Below are positions 25,104-33,268 of a stretch of DNA of 42,422 nt, in pieces (the first letter of the stretch is position 1; each line of letters opens with the position of its first letter). This stretch comes from Thermaceae bacterium (GTDB lineage Bacteria; Deinococcota; Deinococci; Deinococcales; Thermaceae). The DNA is taken from assembly GCA_015478585.1 (NCBI GenBank), contig JADMIM010000024.1, positions 1 through 42,422 on the forward strand, given 5' to 3'. The notes under the pieces were generated by a model. The model ran no database searches and had not been told where the DNA came from. It saw only the letters and a list, made by a program, of their open reading frames with translations. The translations under genes were made by a program, and so were the position numbers.

Positions 25104-25118
25104 GCCCTAAGCTAGGGC
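25104..25118. promoter_or_regulatory. Inverted repeat GCCCTA-AGC-TAGGGC directly before a start codon
   Basis: Six-base perfect arms with a 3-nt centre abut the ATG at 25119. It contains a TAAGCT that could be a -10 five bases before the start. It may be an operator or a start-site hairpin. Confidence 0.4.
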
Positions 25119-25955
25119 ATGGCGCTAAACCTTTCCGTGGGGGATAAATTTCCAGACCTTGAGCTGCCCAATCAGCAGGGTAAAAAGGTACGACTCTCCA
25201 ACTTAACCGCGCCGGGCTTGCTAGATCAGCACCTGGGTTTTCGGGATGGCTATCCGCTAATTGTGGCTTTCGGACGGGGTTTCTTTTGCCCCCGCGACCA
25301 GGAGCATCTGCGCCATCTGGTGGGGTTTCAGAGCGAACTCAAGGTGAACTTTGGTCGTCTCGTAACCATCAGCGCCGACCCGCCGCTGGTGCAGGCTGCG
25401 TTCCGGGCGGGTCTGGGGGCCGACTGGCCCTTCTTGTCCGACGAAAACCTCGAGGCCACTCGGCAATTGGATATCCTTGACGAAACCGAGGGTGAATACG
25501 CCTACCGCGCCCAACCCTTTACTTTTGTGCTATGTCCCGACCTGAGCCTCTACAAAATCTACAACGGCTGGTACTACGTGGGTCGCCCGACCCCAGAAGA
25601 ACTGCGCCAGGACTTGCGGGCTATCATGAAAACCCTCTCCTACTACCCTTACCAAGCCTGGAACCAGCCCGAGGTCAAAGCGGTACGCATTCCCCAACAA
25701 GAATGGGTGGGCGGAGCACCCCTGCTGGGGCAAAATGGTCTCCCGGTCGCCCAGGGGACGGTACGCTGGTTTGACCTGAACTCGGGCAACGGGGGCATTG
25801 TGTCTGAAAACAGTTCAGAAGAGGTATTTTTCAACTTCACGGCCATTCCGGGCCAGGGCTATCGCACCCTGCGCCCCGGCATCGCCGTAGCTTTCGAGAT
25901 GGTGCAAGGCCGCTATGGGCTTTCCGCCCGTAACATCCAGGTAATCAGTTTGTAG
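25119..25955 (+). CDS. Peroxiredoxin-like domain fused to a cold-shock domain
   Basis: Residues 1-175 of 278 follow the AhpC/TSA thioredoxin-like fold: SVGDKFPDLELPNQQGKKVR, FGRGFFCPRDQEHLRHL with the candidate peroxidatic Cys57, and VTISADPP. Residues 211-278 are a cold-shock domain: QGTVRWFDLNSGNGGIV, EEVFFNFTAIPGQGYRTL and AVAFEMVQGRYGLSARNIQV. RNP2 is mostly kept (VFFNF for VFVHF) but RNP1 is degraded (GNGGIV for GFGFI), so RNA binding may be weak. It should be cytoplasmic. A second typical resolving Cys is not obvious; Cys139 is the only other one. The fusion is unusual and in one clean frame. Confidence 0.9.
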   Translation: MALNLSVGDKFPDLELPNQQGKKVRLSNLTAPGLLDQHLGFRDGYPLIVAFGRGFFCPRDQEHLRHLVGFQSELKVNFGRLVTISADPPLVQAAFRAGLGADWPFLSDENLEATRQLDILDETEGEYAYRAQPFTFVLCPDLSLYKIYNGWYYVGRPTPEELRQDLRAIMKTLSYYPYQAWNQPEVKAVRIPQQEWVGGAPLLGQNGLPVAQGTVRWFDLNSGNGGIVSENSSEEVFFNFTAIPGQGYRTLRPGIAVAFEMVQGRYGLSARNIQVISL

Positions 25956-25971
25956 AGAGGGTTTGTATTCC

Positions 25972-28173
25972 TCAGGGCTCGAGCCGTACCCTGGGCATGA
26001 CCCGCTGGAGTGGCCCCGGTAGCCACCAATTCCACTCTCCTGCCAACACCATCACTGCCGGAACCAATACCAGGCGAATCAGGGTTGCGTCCAGAAACAC
26101 CGCCACCGCCAGCCCCAGTCCCACGGTTTTGTTGGCCACGACCTGTCCAAAAATAAAAGCCGAGAAGACCAGAATCATGATCAGGGCGGCACTGGTAATC
26201 ACGCTAGCGGTGCGCTCGAGGGCAGCTTTCACGCTCTCAAACGTGCTCAGACCCGCCAGATGGCCTTCCTGGATGCGCGAGAGCAGAAAAATCTCGTAGT
26301 CCATGGAGAGGCCAAAAATCACCGCGAACATCATCAGGGGCAGCGAGGAATCTATATAGCCCACGTCGGTGGGAGCGCCGATCAGCCTGGCCAGAACCCC
26401 TTTTTGGAATACCAGGGTAATCACCCCGTAGGCCGCCCCTACCGAAAGCGTGTTCATCACGATGGATTTGAGCGGGATGATCAGGCTGCGAAAGGCGATG
26501 GCGAGCAGGATAAAAGTCGCCACGAACACCGTGCCAATCGCGGCAGGCATGGCTGAAATCAGCGCGTCGGTAAACTCCATCGAGCCGATGGGGGCTCCGC
26601 CAATGCGTACTTGGGTAAACCCACTGCCCAGTGCTGCCTGGCGTAACTTTTGCTGCCAGGCCGGGATATCGGGAGCGTGAACGGCATCCTTGGGCACTAC
26701 CGTGAGGCGCAAGTAGCGCCGATTTTGGCTGATGTACTGGTTGCTGAGGGTCAGGAGGTCGCCAAATCCTCCCTGCCCCAGTTTTCCCGCCAGGAAAGGC
26801 GAGATGACCAGCCGAACCTGGGGCCAGGCGGAGATTTGCTGGGCCAGGTCTTTCCACTTGCTGCGGTTTTGCGGGGTGAAGCCCTCACTTCCCAAGTCCA
26901 GCAAAACCTCGAAGGAGTCGCTGGCCCCACCCAGGCCGAGCTGCCGCATCAGCTCGAGGCCCTTGCGCGATTCCACTCCTTGGCCCAGGCCAAAGGCTCC
27001 GGTGTAGCCGAGCTTCATGCTCAGGGTGGGCCAGGCCAGGGCGATCAGCACACCAGCGACTACAACCGTGAAAGCCCAGGGTCGCCGCATGACCTGCTGG
27101 GCCCAGCGCCCCCAGAAAGGGTGTGCCGTGCCACCACTGGTGAGCCGGAAGGATAACCGCCGGGGGGAGTTAATTCGCTCGCCAAGCAAGCTCAAAAGGG
27201 CCGGGAGCAAGGTGGTGGAGGCCAGCACGGTCATAAACACCGCCATTACCCCGCCGATGCCCATCGAGCGGATAAAGGTCAGGTCGGGCACAATCATCGC
27301 GCCCATCGCCAGCGCCACCACCAGCCCACTAAAAGCCACGGCCCGTCCTGCGGTGCGGGTGGTGAGGGCGGCGGCTTCTGGGGCCGAACGCCCCCGGCCC
27401 AACTCCTCGCGGAAGCGGCCCACCATCATCAGGGCGTAGTCAATTCCCGCGCCCAAAGAAAGCATGGTAATTACCGTCTGGGCAAAGCTGCTGACCTCGC
27501 CCAATAACGTCAGCAAATACAAGCAGGCCATGCCGGTAGTGATGGCGACCACCCCGATTATCAGGGGCAGCCCAGCCGCCACCAAAGCCCCGAAAGCCAG
27601 TACCAGCACCACCGCTGTAAGCGGCAGGGCGATTAGCTCGCTGCGCTTGACATCGGCCTCGAGAAGGTGCAAGAAGTCTTTGGTTACGGCGGTAGCCCCG
27701 GTGACATAGAACTTGATTTGTGGGGTTTGCAGGGCCCTGGCCTGGCGGCGAATGGCCTCTATCACCCCATCTCCTCCGGCCAGCTTGGTGTCGAGCAGGG
27801 TGGCAGTAATCTTGCCGTCGGGACTCGACTGCTCGAGGGGACTGGGGGCATCGAAACGGGTGAGGCTGAGCACCCCCGGCAGGTGCTGCACTTTTTCCAT
27901 TAGGCGGTTATAAACCTCCTGAAAGCGCGGGTCGCTGGCGGGAATTTCCGACTGGCTCATCAGCACCGTGCGGTCGGTCACGGTCTGCTTGAAGGCGGTG
28001 GTGTAGATGCGGGTAATCTGCTGGGCTTCGCTGTTTTTCACGCTGCTGGCGTTGGCAGCCAGGTGCGAGGGGGCTAGCCGTGCCAGCGGAATTGCCAGGA
28101 CTACCAAAATGGCCCAGGCCACAACCACATGCCAGGGACGACGGGTAACGATTTGGGCGATATGATTGAACAT
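25972..28173 (-). CDS. MMPL/RND-family membrane exporter
   Basis: The 733-residue protein has the two-fold MMPL layout: helix 1, a large outer domain (about 35-180), helices 2-6 with MLSLGAGIDYALMMVGRFRE, a second outer domain (about 390-530), then helices 8-12 with FGLSMDYEIFLLSRIQE. The paired Asp residues in GIDYALM and SMDYEIF lie in the proton-relay helices. It resembles YdfJ/MmpL-type lipid or drug exporters driven by proton motive force. The substrate is unknown. It converges on the peroxiredoxin-CSD gene with 16 bp between the stops. Confidence 0.92.
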   Translation of the reverse strand: MFNHIAQIVTRRPWHVVVAWAILVVLAIPLARLAPSHLAANASSVKNSEAQQITRIYTTAFKQTVTDRTVLMSQSEIPASDPRFQEVYNRLMEKVQHLPGVLSLTRFDAPSPLEQSSPDGKITATLLDTKLAGGDGVIEAIRRQARALQTPQIKFYVTGATAVTKDFLHLLEADVKRSELIALPLTAVVLVLAFGALVAAGLPLIIGVVAITTGMACLYLLTLLGEVSSFAQTVITMLSLGAGIDYALMMVGRFREELGRGRSAPEAAALTTRTAGRAVAFSGLVVALAMGAMIVPDLTFIRSMGIGGVMAVFMTVLASTTLLPALLSLLGERINSPRRLSFRLTSGGTAHPFWGRWAQQVMRRPWAFTVVVAGVLIALAWPTLSMKLGYTGAFGLGQGVESRKGLELMRQLGLGGASDSFEVLLDLGSEGFTPQNRSKWKDLAQQISAWPQVRLVISPFLAGKLGQGGFGDLLTLSNQYISQNRRYLRLTVVPKDAVHAPDIPAWQQKLRQAALGSGFTQVRIGGAPIGSMEFTDALISAMPAAIGTVFVATFILLAIAFRSLIIPLKSIVMNTLSVGAAYGVITLVFQKGVLARLIGAPTDVGYIDSSLPLMMFAVIFGLSMDYEIFLLSRIQEGHLAGLSTFESVKAALERTASVITSAALIMILVFSAFIFGQVVANKTVGLGLAVAVFLDATLIRLVLVPAVMVLAGEWNWWLPGPLQRVMPRVRLEP

Positions 28174-28363
28174 AATGCGAACCCTACTATGCGGCCTCTT
28201 GAGATAGGTAAAAAGAGCTTGGAACAGATTTATCCTAAAAACCGCGATAAGGCCAAACGGTCAGTAAAGGTTGGGACAGATTGTTTTTGAGAAACCTGTT
28301 GCGTCATAGAGCGGTTTTCGGCAAGAATAGGGCCCTCCACTACGTTAAATAGATTTGTGCTTT

Positions 28364-28457
28364 AGGTTCCCCGAATCTGACGCTCGCGCCTTCAGGAACG
28401 AGCCTTTACAAAATCATTGAACTGCGGACATAGCGCTAGTCAGATTTGGGGGTACTT
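28364..28457. repeat. MITE-like inverted repeat (about 94 bp)
   Basis: CCCCGAATCTGAC (28369-28381) pairs with GTCAGATTTGGGG (28439-28451) with one mismatch, and the match continues outward imperfectly (AGGTT/AAGTAC). The 57-nt interior has no open frame of note. Confidence 0.45.
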
Positions 28458-28511
28458 AGAAAGACTGTACCTAGCTCCCTTTTGCCCCGGCAAAAATAGC
28501 CCAAACCGCGA

Positions 28512-28517
28512 TAAAAT
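28512..28517 (+). promoter_or_regulatory. -10 box of a leaderless promoter
   Basis: TAAAAT lies exactly 6 nt before the GTG at 28524 and there is no Shine-Dalgarno sequence. Confidence 0.6.
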
Positions 28518-28523
28518 CAAAAT

Positions 28524-28760
28524 GTGGATGTCTTGATAGCTGTGCTGGTCGTGGCGCTGGTGGTGTGGTTTTTGTACCGTATTGCTCGAGGCTTTTGGCC
28601 CCGGCAGTTGGCCCGCTTGGCCCCGCGCCGGGTAAGCGAGAAATGCTCGGTCTGCCGGGATGTGCTCAATCCAGCCGAGGTTACGGCTTTGCGTCAGGGC
28701 CGCCGGAAATGTCTCGAGATGGCCCGTTGTCCCTACCAGCGCAGACGCTGGCTGAACTGA
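28524..28760 (+). CDS. Small membrane-anchored Cys protein (78 aa)
   Basis: The product begins with one hydrophobic helix (VDVLIAVLVVALVVWFLYRI) followed by a basic stretch (LARLAPRRVSEK) and a cysteine part: CSVC, then C in RRKCLEMARC and PY. The CxxC...C...C spacing suggests a small zinc-binding knuckle on the cytoplasmic side. The start is GTG, leaderless. It converges on the AlaX-like gene. The family is not recognised. Confidence 0.7.
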   Translation: MDVLIAVLVVALVVWFLYRIARGFWPRQLARLAPRRVSEKCSVCRDVLNPAEVTALRQGRRKCLEMARCPYQRRRWLN

Positions 28761-28778
28761 CCCTCGAGCAAAATCGCC

Positions 28779-28821
28779 TCCAGGACGAAATTTATTGATA
28801 AGGTATTTTTAGCGTCCTGGA
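28779..28821. repeat. Inverted repeat between convergent genes
   Basis: TCCAGGACG (28779-28787) and CGTCCTGGA (28813-28821) are perfect 9-bp arms around a 25-nt AT-rich loop. It may act as a terminator or mRNA end for the two convergent genes, although no T-tract follows the stem. Confidence 0.5.
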
Positions 28822-28833
28822 TAATACTCTCAC

Positions 28834-30000
28834 TCAAATTGCCAGCTTTGCCCGAAACGCCTCGAGAGCTTTGCCCCCCGTCCCTGTGGGCAAAACCCCC
28901 AGCTTGACCAGCGCCCCGCCGCCTTTAGCCCCCAGAGGTTCCAGAATCTCTTTCCACAACGCCTGCAAGTCTTCCGGGCGGCTCGAATGCTTGAGCAGCA
29001 CGTAGCGGGCTTTGTCCTGGCCTGGGGCTACCAGCAGTGCCAGCACGCCGGGCCATTCCGCCAAGCGCTTGCCTACCGCGTCCAGCACGTTGTCCGAGAC
29101 CTGGGCGTGGATAGTGTGGTGCGGAAACTCGGCTAAAAGTTCGCGCATGATGCGCTCGGCCAGCTCGTCCTTGAGGGCGGCGTTCTCCCCGCGCACCTTG
29201 TACCACTCGCCCTGCATGTTGCCGATGGGCTTTTCCACCTCGAGCGGGGCCGAGCTAAATTTCTCGCCCAATCGAGACAGAATCGCGTGTTCGGCCACAA
29301 AGGTTTCCAGGGCTTCCCAGCCCGCCATGAAGTAGATCCGTGTGCCACCTTTGTAGCGCTCATATTTTATGACCTTGATGGGGCCAGCCTCGCCCGTTCG
29401 CGCCAGGTGCGTACCACCGCAGGCTACCTTGTCCCAGTCTTCGATTTCCACCACCCGAATCTGCCCCGAAACTTTGGGAGCGCGTCGCAGCGACTCTTTC
29501 TCGACCTCGGAATCGTCAATCCAGTAGGTGTGAATGGGTGTATTGGCGTACACTGCCCAGTTTGCCAGCGCCTCGCCTTGCTTGATGGTGGCCTCGTCGG
29601 GCTCGCCGGAGAAATCAATGGTGCAGACCGAGCTGCTCATGTTCACCGAGAGGGTTTCCCAGCCCGCCGCCCGCCAGAAGGCTTGAGCCAGGGTGTGTTC
29701 GGCGGTGTGGCGCTGCATGTGGCGGTAGCGGCGGTTCCAATCGAGCTTGCCCACCACCTTCATGCCTTCGGAGAGAGGGTTTTCCAAGACATGAACGATG
29801 TCGCCCTTGGCTTTGCTATCCTCTCGTACGTCCAACACGGGAATATCGTTCAGTGTCCCGGTGTCGTTAGACTGCCCGCCAGCGGTTGGATAAAACAAGG
29901 TTTGCTCGAGCACTGCGAAGTGCTTGCCGCCCTCGCTCCAGGCACGTTGCACCTGGGTAGAAAACTCGCTCTCGTAGGGGTGTTCGTGATATAGCCGCAC
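28834..30000 (-). CDS. AlaX-type alanyl-tRNA editing protein
   Basis: The 388-residue protein matches the editing half of alanyl-tRNA synthetase: FYPTAGGQSNDTG near residue 36, the zinc motif HTAEHTL and the second metal motif CGGTH in KVACGGTHLAR. The C-terminal part with AKGGGALVKLGVLPTGTGG is the DHHA1-type domain, so this is the long AlaX form. It hydrolyses mischarged Ser- or Gly-tRNA(Ala) in the cytoplasm. The start is GTG 30000, with TATAGT exactly 6 nt upstream and no RBS. Confidence 0.92.
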   Translation of the reverse strand: MRLYHEHPYESEFSTQVQRAWSEGGKHFAVLEQTLFYPTAGGQSNDTGTLNDIPVLDVREDSKAKGDIVHVLENPLSEGMKVVGKLDWNRRYRHMQRHTAEHTLAQAFWRAAGWETLSVNMSSSVCTIDFSGEPDEATIKQGEALANWAVYANTPIHTYWIDDSEVEKESLRRAPKVSGQIRVVEIEDWDKVACGGTHLARTGEAGPIKVIKYERYKGGTRIYFMAGWEALETFVAEHAILSRLGEKFSSAPLEVEKPIGNMQGEWYKVRGENAALKDELAERIMRELLAEFPHHTIHAQVSDNVLDAVGKRLAEWPGVLALLVAPGQDKARYVLLKHSSRPEDLQALWKEILEPLGAKGGGALVKLGVLPTGTGGKALEAFRAKLAI

Positions 30001-30020
30001 CCCGACACTATACTTGGCCT
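30001..30020. promoter_or_regulatory. 20-bp divergent leaderless promoter with overlapping -10 boxes
   Basis: On the plus strand TATACT (30009-30014) is 6 nt before ATG 30021. On the minus strand TATAGT (30007-30012) is 6 nt before GTG 30000. The two hexamers share four base pairs, so only one polymerase can open the site at a time. Confidence 0.65.
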
Positions 30021-30425
30021 ATGCACGACCAAAACCAACTTACTATCCAGTACGCCGACGATGGCAACCTGCAAACCCGCATCCGCACGCACAAGCTTTA
30101 TACCGTCGGCCCCGGCATCGAGGACGCGGTGGACGTGGCACTAAACCTGCACCAGCTCGAGGATCACGTTGCTTCCCGGATGGTTGAGGAAGGCGGTTGG
30201 CACGCCATTCGAGTAGTGCTTGCCGCGCCCTTCCACGGCGAATCCCAGCGTTGCAAAGTGCGAAATTGCGGCTTCGACATCGTGAACACTCAAGGCCAGG
30301 TGGTTAAGTTTCATGCCCCAAGTTTACCCGTCAACACCCGTCCCCACCAGCGCTGCCGTCCTTATCAGCGCAAACAAGACCAACAGATGCCCTTGTTCAG
30401 GACAGCACTTTTGCTATGCCAATAA
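30021..30425 (+). CDS. Unknown protein (134 aa), divergent partner of the AlaX gene
   Basis: The product starts MHDQNQLTIQYADDGNLQTR and has an alpha/beta pattern to about residue 98 (EDAVDVALNLHQLEDHVASR, WHAIRVVLAAPF). The last 35 residues are basic, Gln-rich and unlike the rest, so the original gene may have ended earlier and a frameshift near base 30320 is possible. No family is recognised. It is leaderless and shares its promoter with the AlaX gene. Confidence 0.6.
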   Translation: MHDQNQLTIQYADDGNLQTRIRTHKLYTVGPGIEDAVDVALNLHQLEDHVASRMVEEGGWHAIRVVLAAPFHGESQRCKVRNCGFDIVNTQGQVVKFHAPSLPVNTRPHQRCRPYQRKQDQQMPLFRTALLLCQ

Positions 30426-30508
30426 CGCTGTTCTGGACGCAAAAGAAAGGACGCACAGCCGTGCGCCCCTACAGGTTTTGATTTTGGCGTTCGGCCTCAG
30501 GGCAGGCT

Positions 30509-30539
30509 CTTAGACGTTCGACGCGCCGAAGGCGCTTTA
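30509..30539 (-). repeat. Stop-codon-linked repeat, ftsH copy
   Basis: On the minus strand it reads TAAAGCGCC-TTC-GGCGCG then TCGAACGTCTAAG, starting with the ftsH stop codon TAA. The GCGCC/GGCGC hairpin is followed by no T-run. It matches the repeat behind dnaK. Confidence 0.7.
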
Positions 30540-32420
30540 GGCTCCGCCCAGGTTGGGCTTGATTTTGGGCACGATGCGCGGGGGCTCTTTTTCGTCTTTG
30601 TCTTTGGGGGGCTCGGCGGGTGGGTCTTGCTCGAGGGTCTCGCCTTGCACCACCTTGAGGAACTGCTCGGAGTTGAGGGTCTCGAACTCTAACAGGGCCT
30701 GCGTCACGCGCTCGAGGATTTCGCGCTTCTCGGTGAGCAGCGTGACTACTTTGTCGTGCTGGTCTTGCAATAGCTTTTGCACCGCTTCGTCAATGCGCTT
30801 GGCGGTCTCTTCGGAATACTGCCGGGTGTCGTAGCCACCTAAGTAGGTGTCCTCACGGATTTGGTAGGCCACGAAGCCAAAATCAGGATGCATCCCCCAC
30901 TCGGTAATCATCCGCCGGGCCAGGTCGGTGGCCTGTTTGAAGTCGTTCTCGGCCCCGGTAGTCACATCTTCGAAAACCAGCTCTTCGGCGGTGCGCCCCG
31001 CCAGGGCTACGCCAATCTGGTCGGTGAGGCGCTTCTTCGACCAGTGCAGGGTGTCCTGGCGGCTGGGCATCATGAAGCCCATGGCCCGTCCACGGGGCAC
31101 GATGGTGACTTTGTGAACCGAGTCGGCGTGCTCGAGGTAGTGGGCTGCCAGGGCGTGTCCAGCCTCGTGGTAGGCGGTGATTTCACGGTCGCGCTGGGTG
31201 ATCACCATGCTCTTCTTGGCAGGCCCCATAATCACCCGGTCGGCAGCTTCTTCCATGTCCTTCATGCTGATTTTCTTGCGGTTGTCCCGCGCTGCCAGCA
31301 GGGCCGATTCGTTGAGGAGGTTCTCGAGGTCGGCTCCCACGAAACCCGGTGTGCGCTTTGCCAGCAGGGCCAGGTCTACATCTTCGCCCAGGGGTTTGCC
31401 TTTGGCGTGAATCTTGAGGATTTGCTCGCGGCCCCGCACGTCCGGCGCATCAATCGCTACCTGGCGGTCAAAGCGTCCGGGACGCAACAAGGCTGGATCG
31501 AGCACGTCGGGGCGGTTGGTGGCCGCCATGATGATGATGCTGGTATCTTTCTCGAAGCCATCTAACTCGACCAGGAGCTGGTTGAGGGTCTGTTCGCGCT
31601 CGTCGTTGCCGCCGCCTACGCCGCCGCCGCGCCGCCGCCCTACCGCGTCAATCTCGTCTATGAAGATGATGCAGGGTGCGTGGCGCTTGGCAGTGTCGAA
31701 CAGGTCGCGTACCCGCGCCGCACCCACCCCCACGAACATCTCCACGAAGTCCGAGCCCGAGGCCGCGATAAAAGGAACCTTGGCCTCGCCCGCCACGGCC
31801 CTGGCGATATGGGTCTTGCCCGACCCCGGAGGCCCCACCAACAGCACCCCCTTGGGGATGCGTGCGCCCATTTCGTGAAAGCGAGCCGGAGACTTCAGAA
31901 ACTCCACAATCTCCTTCAGCTCGTCCTTGGCCTCATCGCAGCCTGCCACGTCGCGGAAGTTGGTCTTGGGGGCTTCGGTCAGCACCTTGGCCCGGCTTTT
32001 GGTAAAGCTAAAAGCGTTGTCGCCGGACGGCCCACGGTTGCGCGAAAAATACCAAAAGATAGCAAACAGTAAGCCCACCAGCAGCATCGGAACCAGAAAG
32101 CCCATCAGGGGGTTTTCCCGCTTGGGGCCAACGACTTCCACCGAGATGTTCTTCTGGCCCCAGTCGCGGATGGTGCTGGTGTCTACGGTGCTGGGGGCGA
32201 AAGTGACAAAGCTGGTATCGTCCTTGAGCGTGCCATTGATTTGCCTGCCGTCTATGGTCAGGGTTTTTACCCGGCCCTGGTCAATCTCGCTCAGGAAAGT
32301 GGTGTAGAAGATTTTATTGGAGGGGGCTTGATTGGTGGAGGTCAGGCTAAAGGCCCAGGCAATCAAAATAGCTGCACCCAGCACAAACCAGAGATTGATA
32401 TTGAAGGGCAGGCGGTTCAT
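30537..32420 (-). CDS. ftsH: ATP-dependent zinc metalloprotease FtsH
   Basis: From ATG 32420 the 627-residue protein has two N-terminal membrane helices (about 5-25 and 100-122), an AAA+ module with Walker [10 protein letters not shown], Walker [12 protein letters not shown] and the second-region-of-homology arginines in [19 protein letters not shown], then the zinc protease site HEAGH. The C-terminus is charged ([16 protein letters not shown]). It degrades membrane and short-lived proteins. A GTG at 32438 is an alternative start. A TTTAGG-N5-CCTAAA palindrome overlaps the start region. Confidence 0.96.
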   Translation of the reverse strand: MNRLPFNINLWFVLGAAILIAWAFSLTSTNQAPSNKIFYTTFLSEIDQGRVKTLTIDGRQINGTLKDDTSFVTFAPSTVDTSTIRDWGQKNISVEVVGPKRENPLMGFLVPMLLVGLLFAIFWYFSRNRGPSGDNAFSFTKSRAKVLTEAPKTNFRDVAGCDEAKDELKEIVEFLKSPARFHEMGARIPKGVLLVGPPGSGKTHIARAVAGEAKVPFIAASGSDFVEMFVGVGAARVRDLFDTAKRHAPCIIFIDEIDAVGRRRGGGVGGGNDEREQTLNQLLVELDGFEKDTSIIIMAATNRPDVLDPALLRPGRFDRQVAIDAPDVRGREQILKIHAKGKPLGEDVDLALLAKRTPGFVGADLENLLNESALLAARDNRKKISMKDMEEAADRVIMGPAKKSMVITQRDREITAYHEAGHALAAHYLEHADSVHKVTIVPRGRAMGFMMPSRQDTLHWSKKRLTDQIGVALAGRTAEELVFEDVTTGAENDFKQATDLARRMITEWGMHPDFGFVAYQIREDTYLGGYDTRQYSEETAKRIDEAVQKLLQDQHDKVVTLLTEKREILERVTQALLEFETLNSEQFLKVVQGETLEQDPPAEPPKDKDEKEPPRIVPKIKPNLGGA

Positions 32421-32426
32421 CGTTCT

Positions 32427-32443
32427 TTTAGGGTACACCTAAA
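32427..32443. promoter_or_regulatory. Palindrome TTTAGG-N5-CCTAAA at the ftsH start
   Basis: Six-base perfect arms lie 6 bp upstream of the preferred ftsH ATG. A TTGACT upstream on the minus strand may be the -35. This is a plausible operator, but no regulator is known from the window. Confidence 0.4.
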
Positions 32444-32489
32444 GTAGAGGGTAAAGGTAGTCAAACGTACCTATGGCAAGGGAAATAAA

Positions 32490-32509
32490 GAGGCTCGAGC
32501 CCCAGCCTC
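32490..32509 (-). terminator. Terminator downstream of the toxin gene
   Basis: On the minus strand GAGGCT and AGCCTC pair around an 8-nt loop and are followed by TTTATTTCC. Confidence 0.5.
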
Positions 32510-32603
32510 AGATTGGGCTCATGCGGCCCTGAGGAGATGAGTTTGGAGACAGTCATCACAACTTCAATATTTTCTCTGGACTGATTCGGAGCCAAAGGAA
32601 GCC

Positions 32604-32918
32604 TTAGGCCAAGTGGCTAAGGTTCAAACAAAGTGGTGGGGTCAAAGTGTTGTCGCCCGTCCCGAACAGTAGGATTTGTATTTCATCGCCCGTGAGCCGG
32701 CACATCACCCGGTAGCGGCCCTCGAGAATCAGCTCGTGTAGCCTGGGGTTTTCTAGCTCTGGGATGATATGACCCATCTCGGGGAAGGTCTCGAGGTCGT
32801 CTACTAGCCTCATCAGCTTACTTGTCCATTCAAAGGCCCGCTCAGGGTTGCTGAGACGTAGTTGCTCGGCGATGCTGTCAGCATTGGCCTCGGCTCGAGT
32901 GGACAGCTCGAGCTTCAT
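32604..32918 (-). CDS. ParE/RelE-family toxin
   Basis: The 104-residue protein has the RelE/ParE fold signatures: an N-terminal strand, then SIAEQLRLSNPERAFEWTSK, LETFPEMGHIIPEL and RLHELILEGRYRVMCRLTGD. ParE-like toxins block gyrase, RelE-like ones cut mRNA; the sequence is closer to ParE by the helical hairpin, but the target is not proven. It starts inside the antitoxin stop (ATGA overlap), the usual order antitoxin then toxin. Confidence 0.88.
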   Translation of the reverse strand: MKLELSTRAEANADSIAEQLRLSNPERAFEWTSKLMRLVDDLETFPEMGHIIPELENPRLHELILEGRYRVMCRLTGDEIQILLFGTGDNTLTPPLCLNLSHLA

Positions 32919-33205
32919 ACCTTGAACTTTTTCAGTAACTGTTCCTTAGCTTCGGCGTGGCTCGTGACCCGCCCCGCTTCAACATCCTTGATTCCTTCTT
33001 CAACGGCTCCGATAATCTCGAGCTTATCCAATCTTTGCATCAACCGCTCGTACTCGCTGATATCTAGCAGCACTGCCGCGCTGCGCCCGTGCTGGGTGAT
33101 GACCAATGGGCGCTTGGTCTGGTGCACCTGCTCGACAAAAGCAGCGGCCTTCTCGCGGAACTCGGAGATGGGGCGAATATCTAGGTCAAGTTGGACTCGA
33201 GGCAT
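32915..33205 (-). CDS. Phd/YefM-family antitoxin
   Basis: The 96-residue protein has the Phd/YefM DNA-binding fold: DIRPISEFREKAAAFVEQVH, RPLVITQHGRSAAVLLDISE and YERLMQRLDKLE. The basic, helical C-terminus (AEAKEQLLKKFKV) should wrap the toxin. The ATG at 33205 is leaderless with TACAAT exactly 6 nt upstream. Repeated TTGTAC/TTGTAT half-sites just upstream suggest autorepression by the antitoxin-toxin complex. Confidence 0.9.
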   Translation of the reverse strand: MPRVQLDLDIRPISEFREKAAAFVEQVHQTKRPLVITQHGRSAAVLLDISEYERLMQRLDKLEIIGAVEEGIKDVEAGRVTSHAEAKEQLLKKFKV

Positions 33206-33211
33206 AGAAAG

Positions 33212-33259
33212 ATTGTACGCCAGGTTGTACTAAGTAAGATACAAACACCTAGCTTGTAT
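33212..33259 (-). promoter_or_regulatory. Toxin-antitoxin promoter and operator half-sites
   Basis: The -10 box TACAAT lies at 33212-33217 (minus strand). TTGTAC occurs at 33213 and 33225, and ATACAA-N9-TTGTAT is a perfect inverted repeat at 33239-33259. The four TTGTA half-sites are spaced roughly one helical turn apart, as expected for cooperative autoregulation. Confidence 0.65.
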
Positions 33260-33268
33260 TAATCAGCT

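Larger units (their letters stand above)
28174..28523. other. 350-bp intergenic region with inverted repeats
   Basis: No gene is seen in the first 340 bp. It contains an imperfect inverted repeat at 28364-28457, a small hairpin TTTTGCC-CC-GGCAAAA (28480-28495) and two copies of AACCGCGATA (28240 and 28504). The second copy carries the -10 of the next gene. Confidence 0.5.

Noticed and set aside
20527-28513. AACCGCGATA at 20527, 28240 and 28504
   Set aside because: Only the last copy is in a promoter context; the first is inside coding sequence. Too short to call a repeat family.
28779-28821. Possible third copy of the 53-nt hairpin element
   Set aside because: It shares CCAGGAC and the same 27-nt spacing to GTC, but the ends and interior do not match copies 1 and 2. 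I treat it as an independent inverted repeat.
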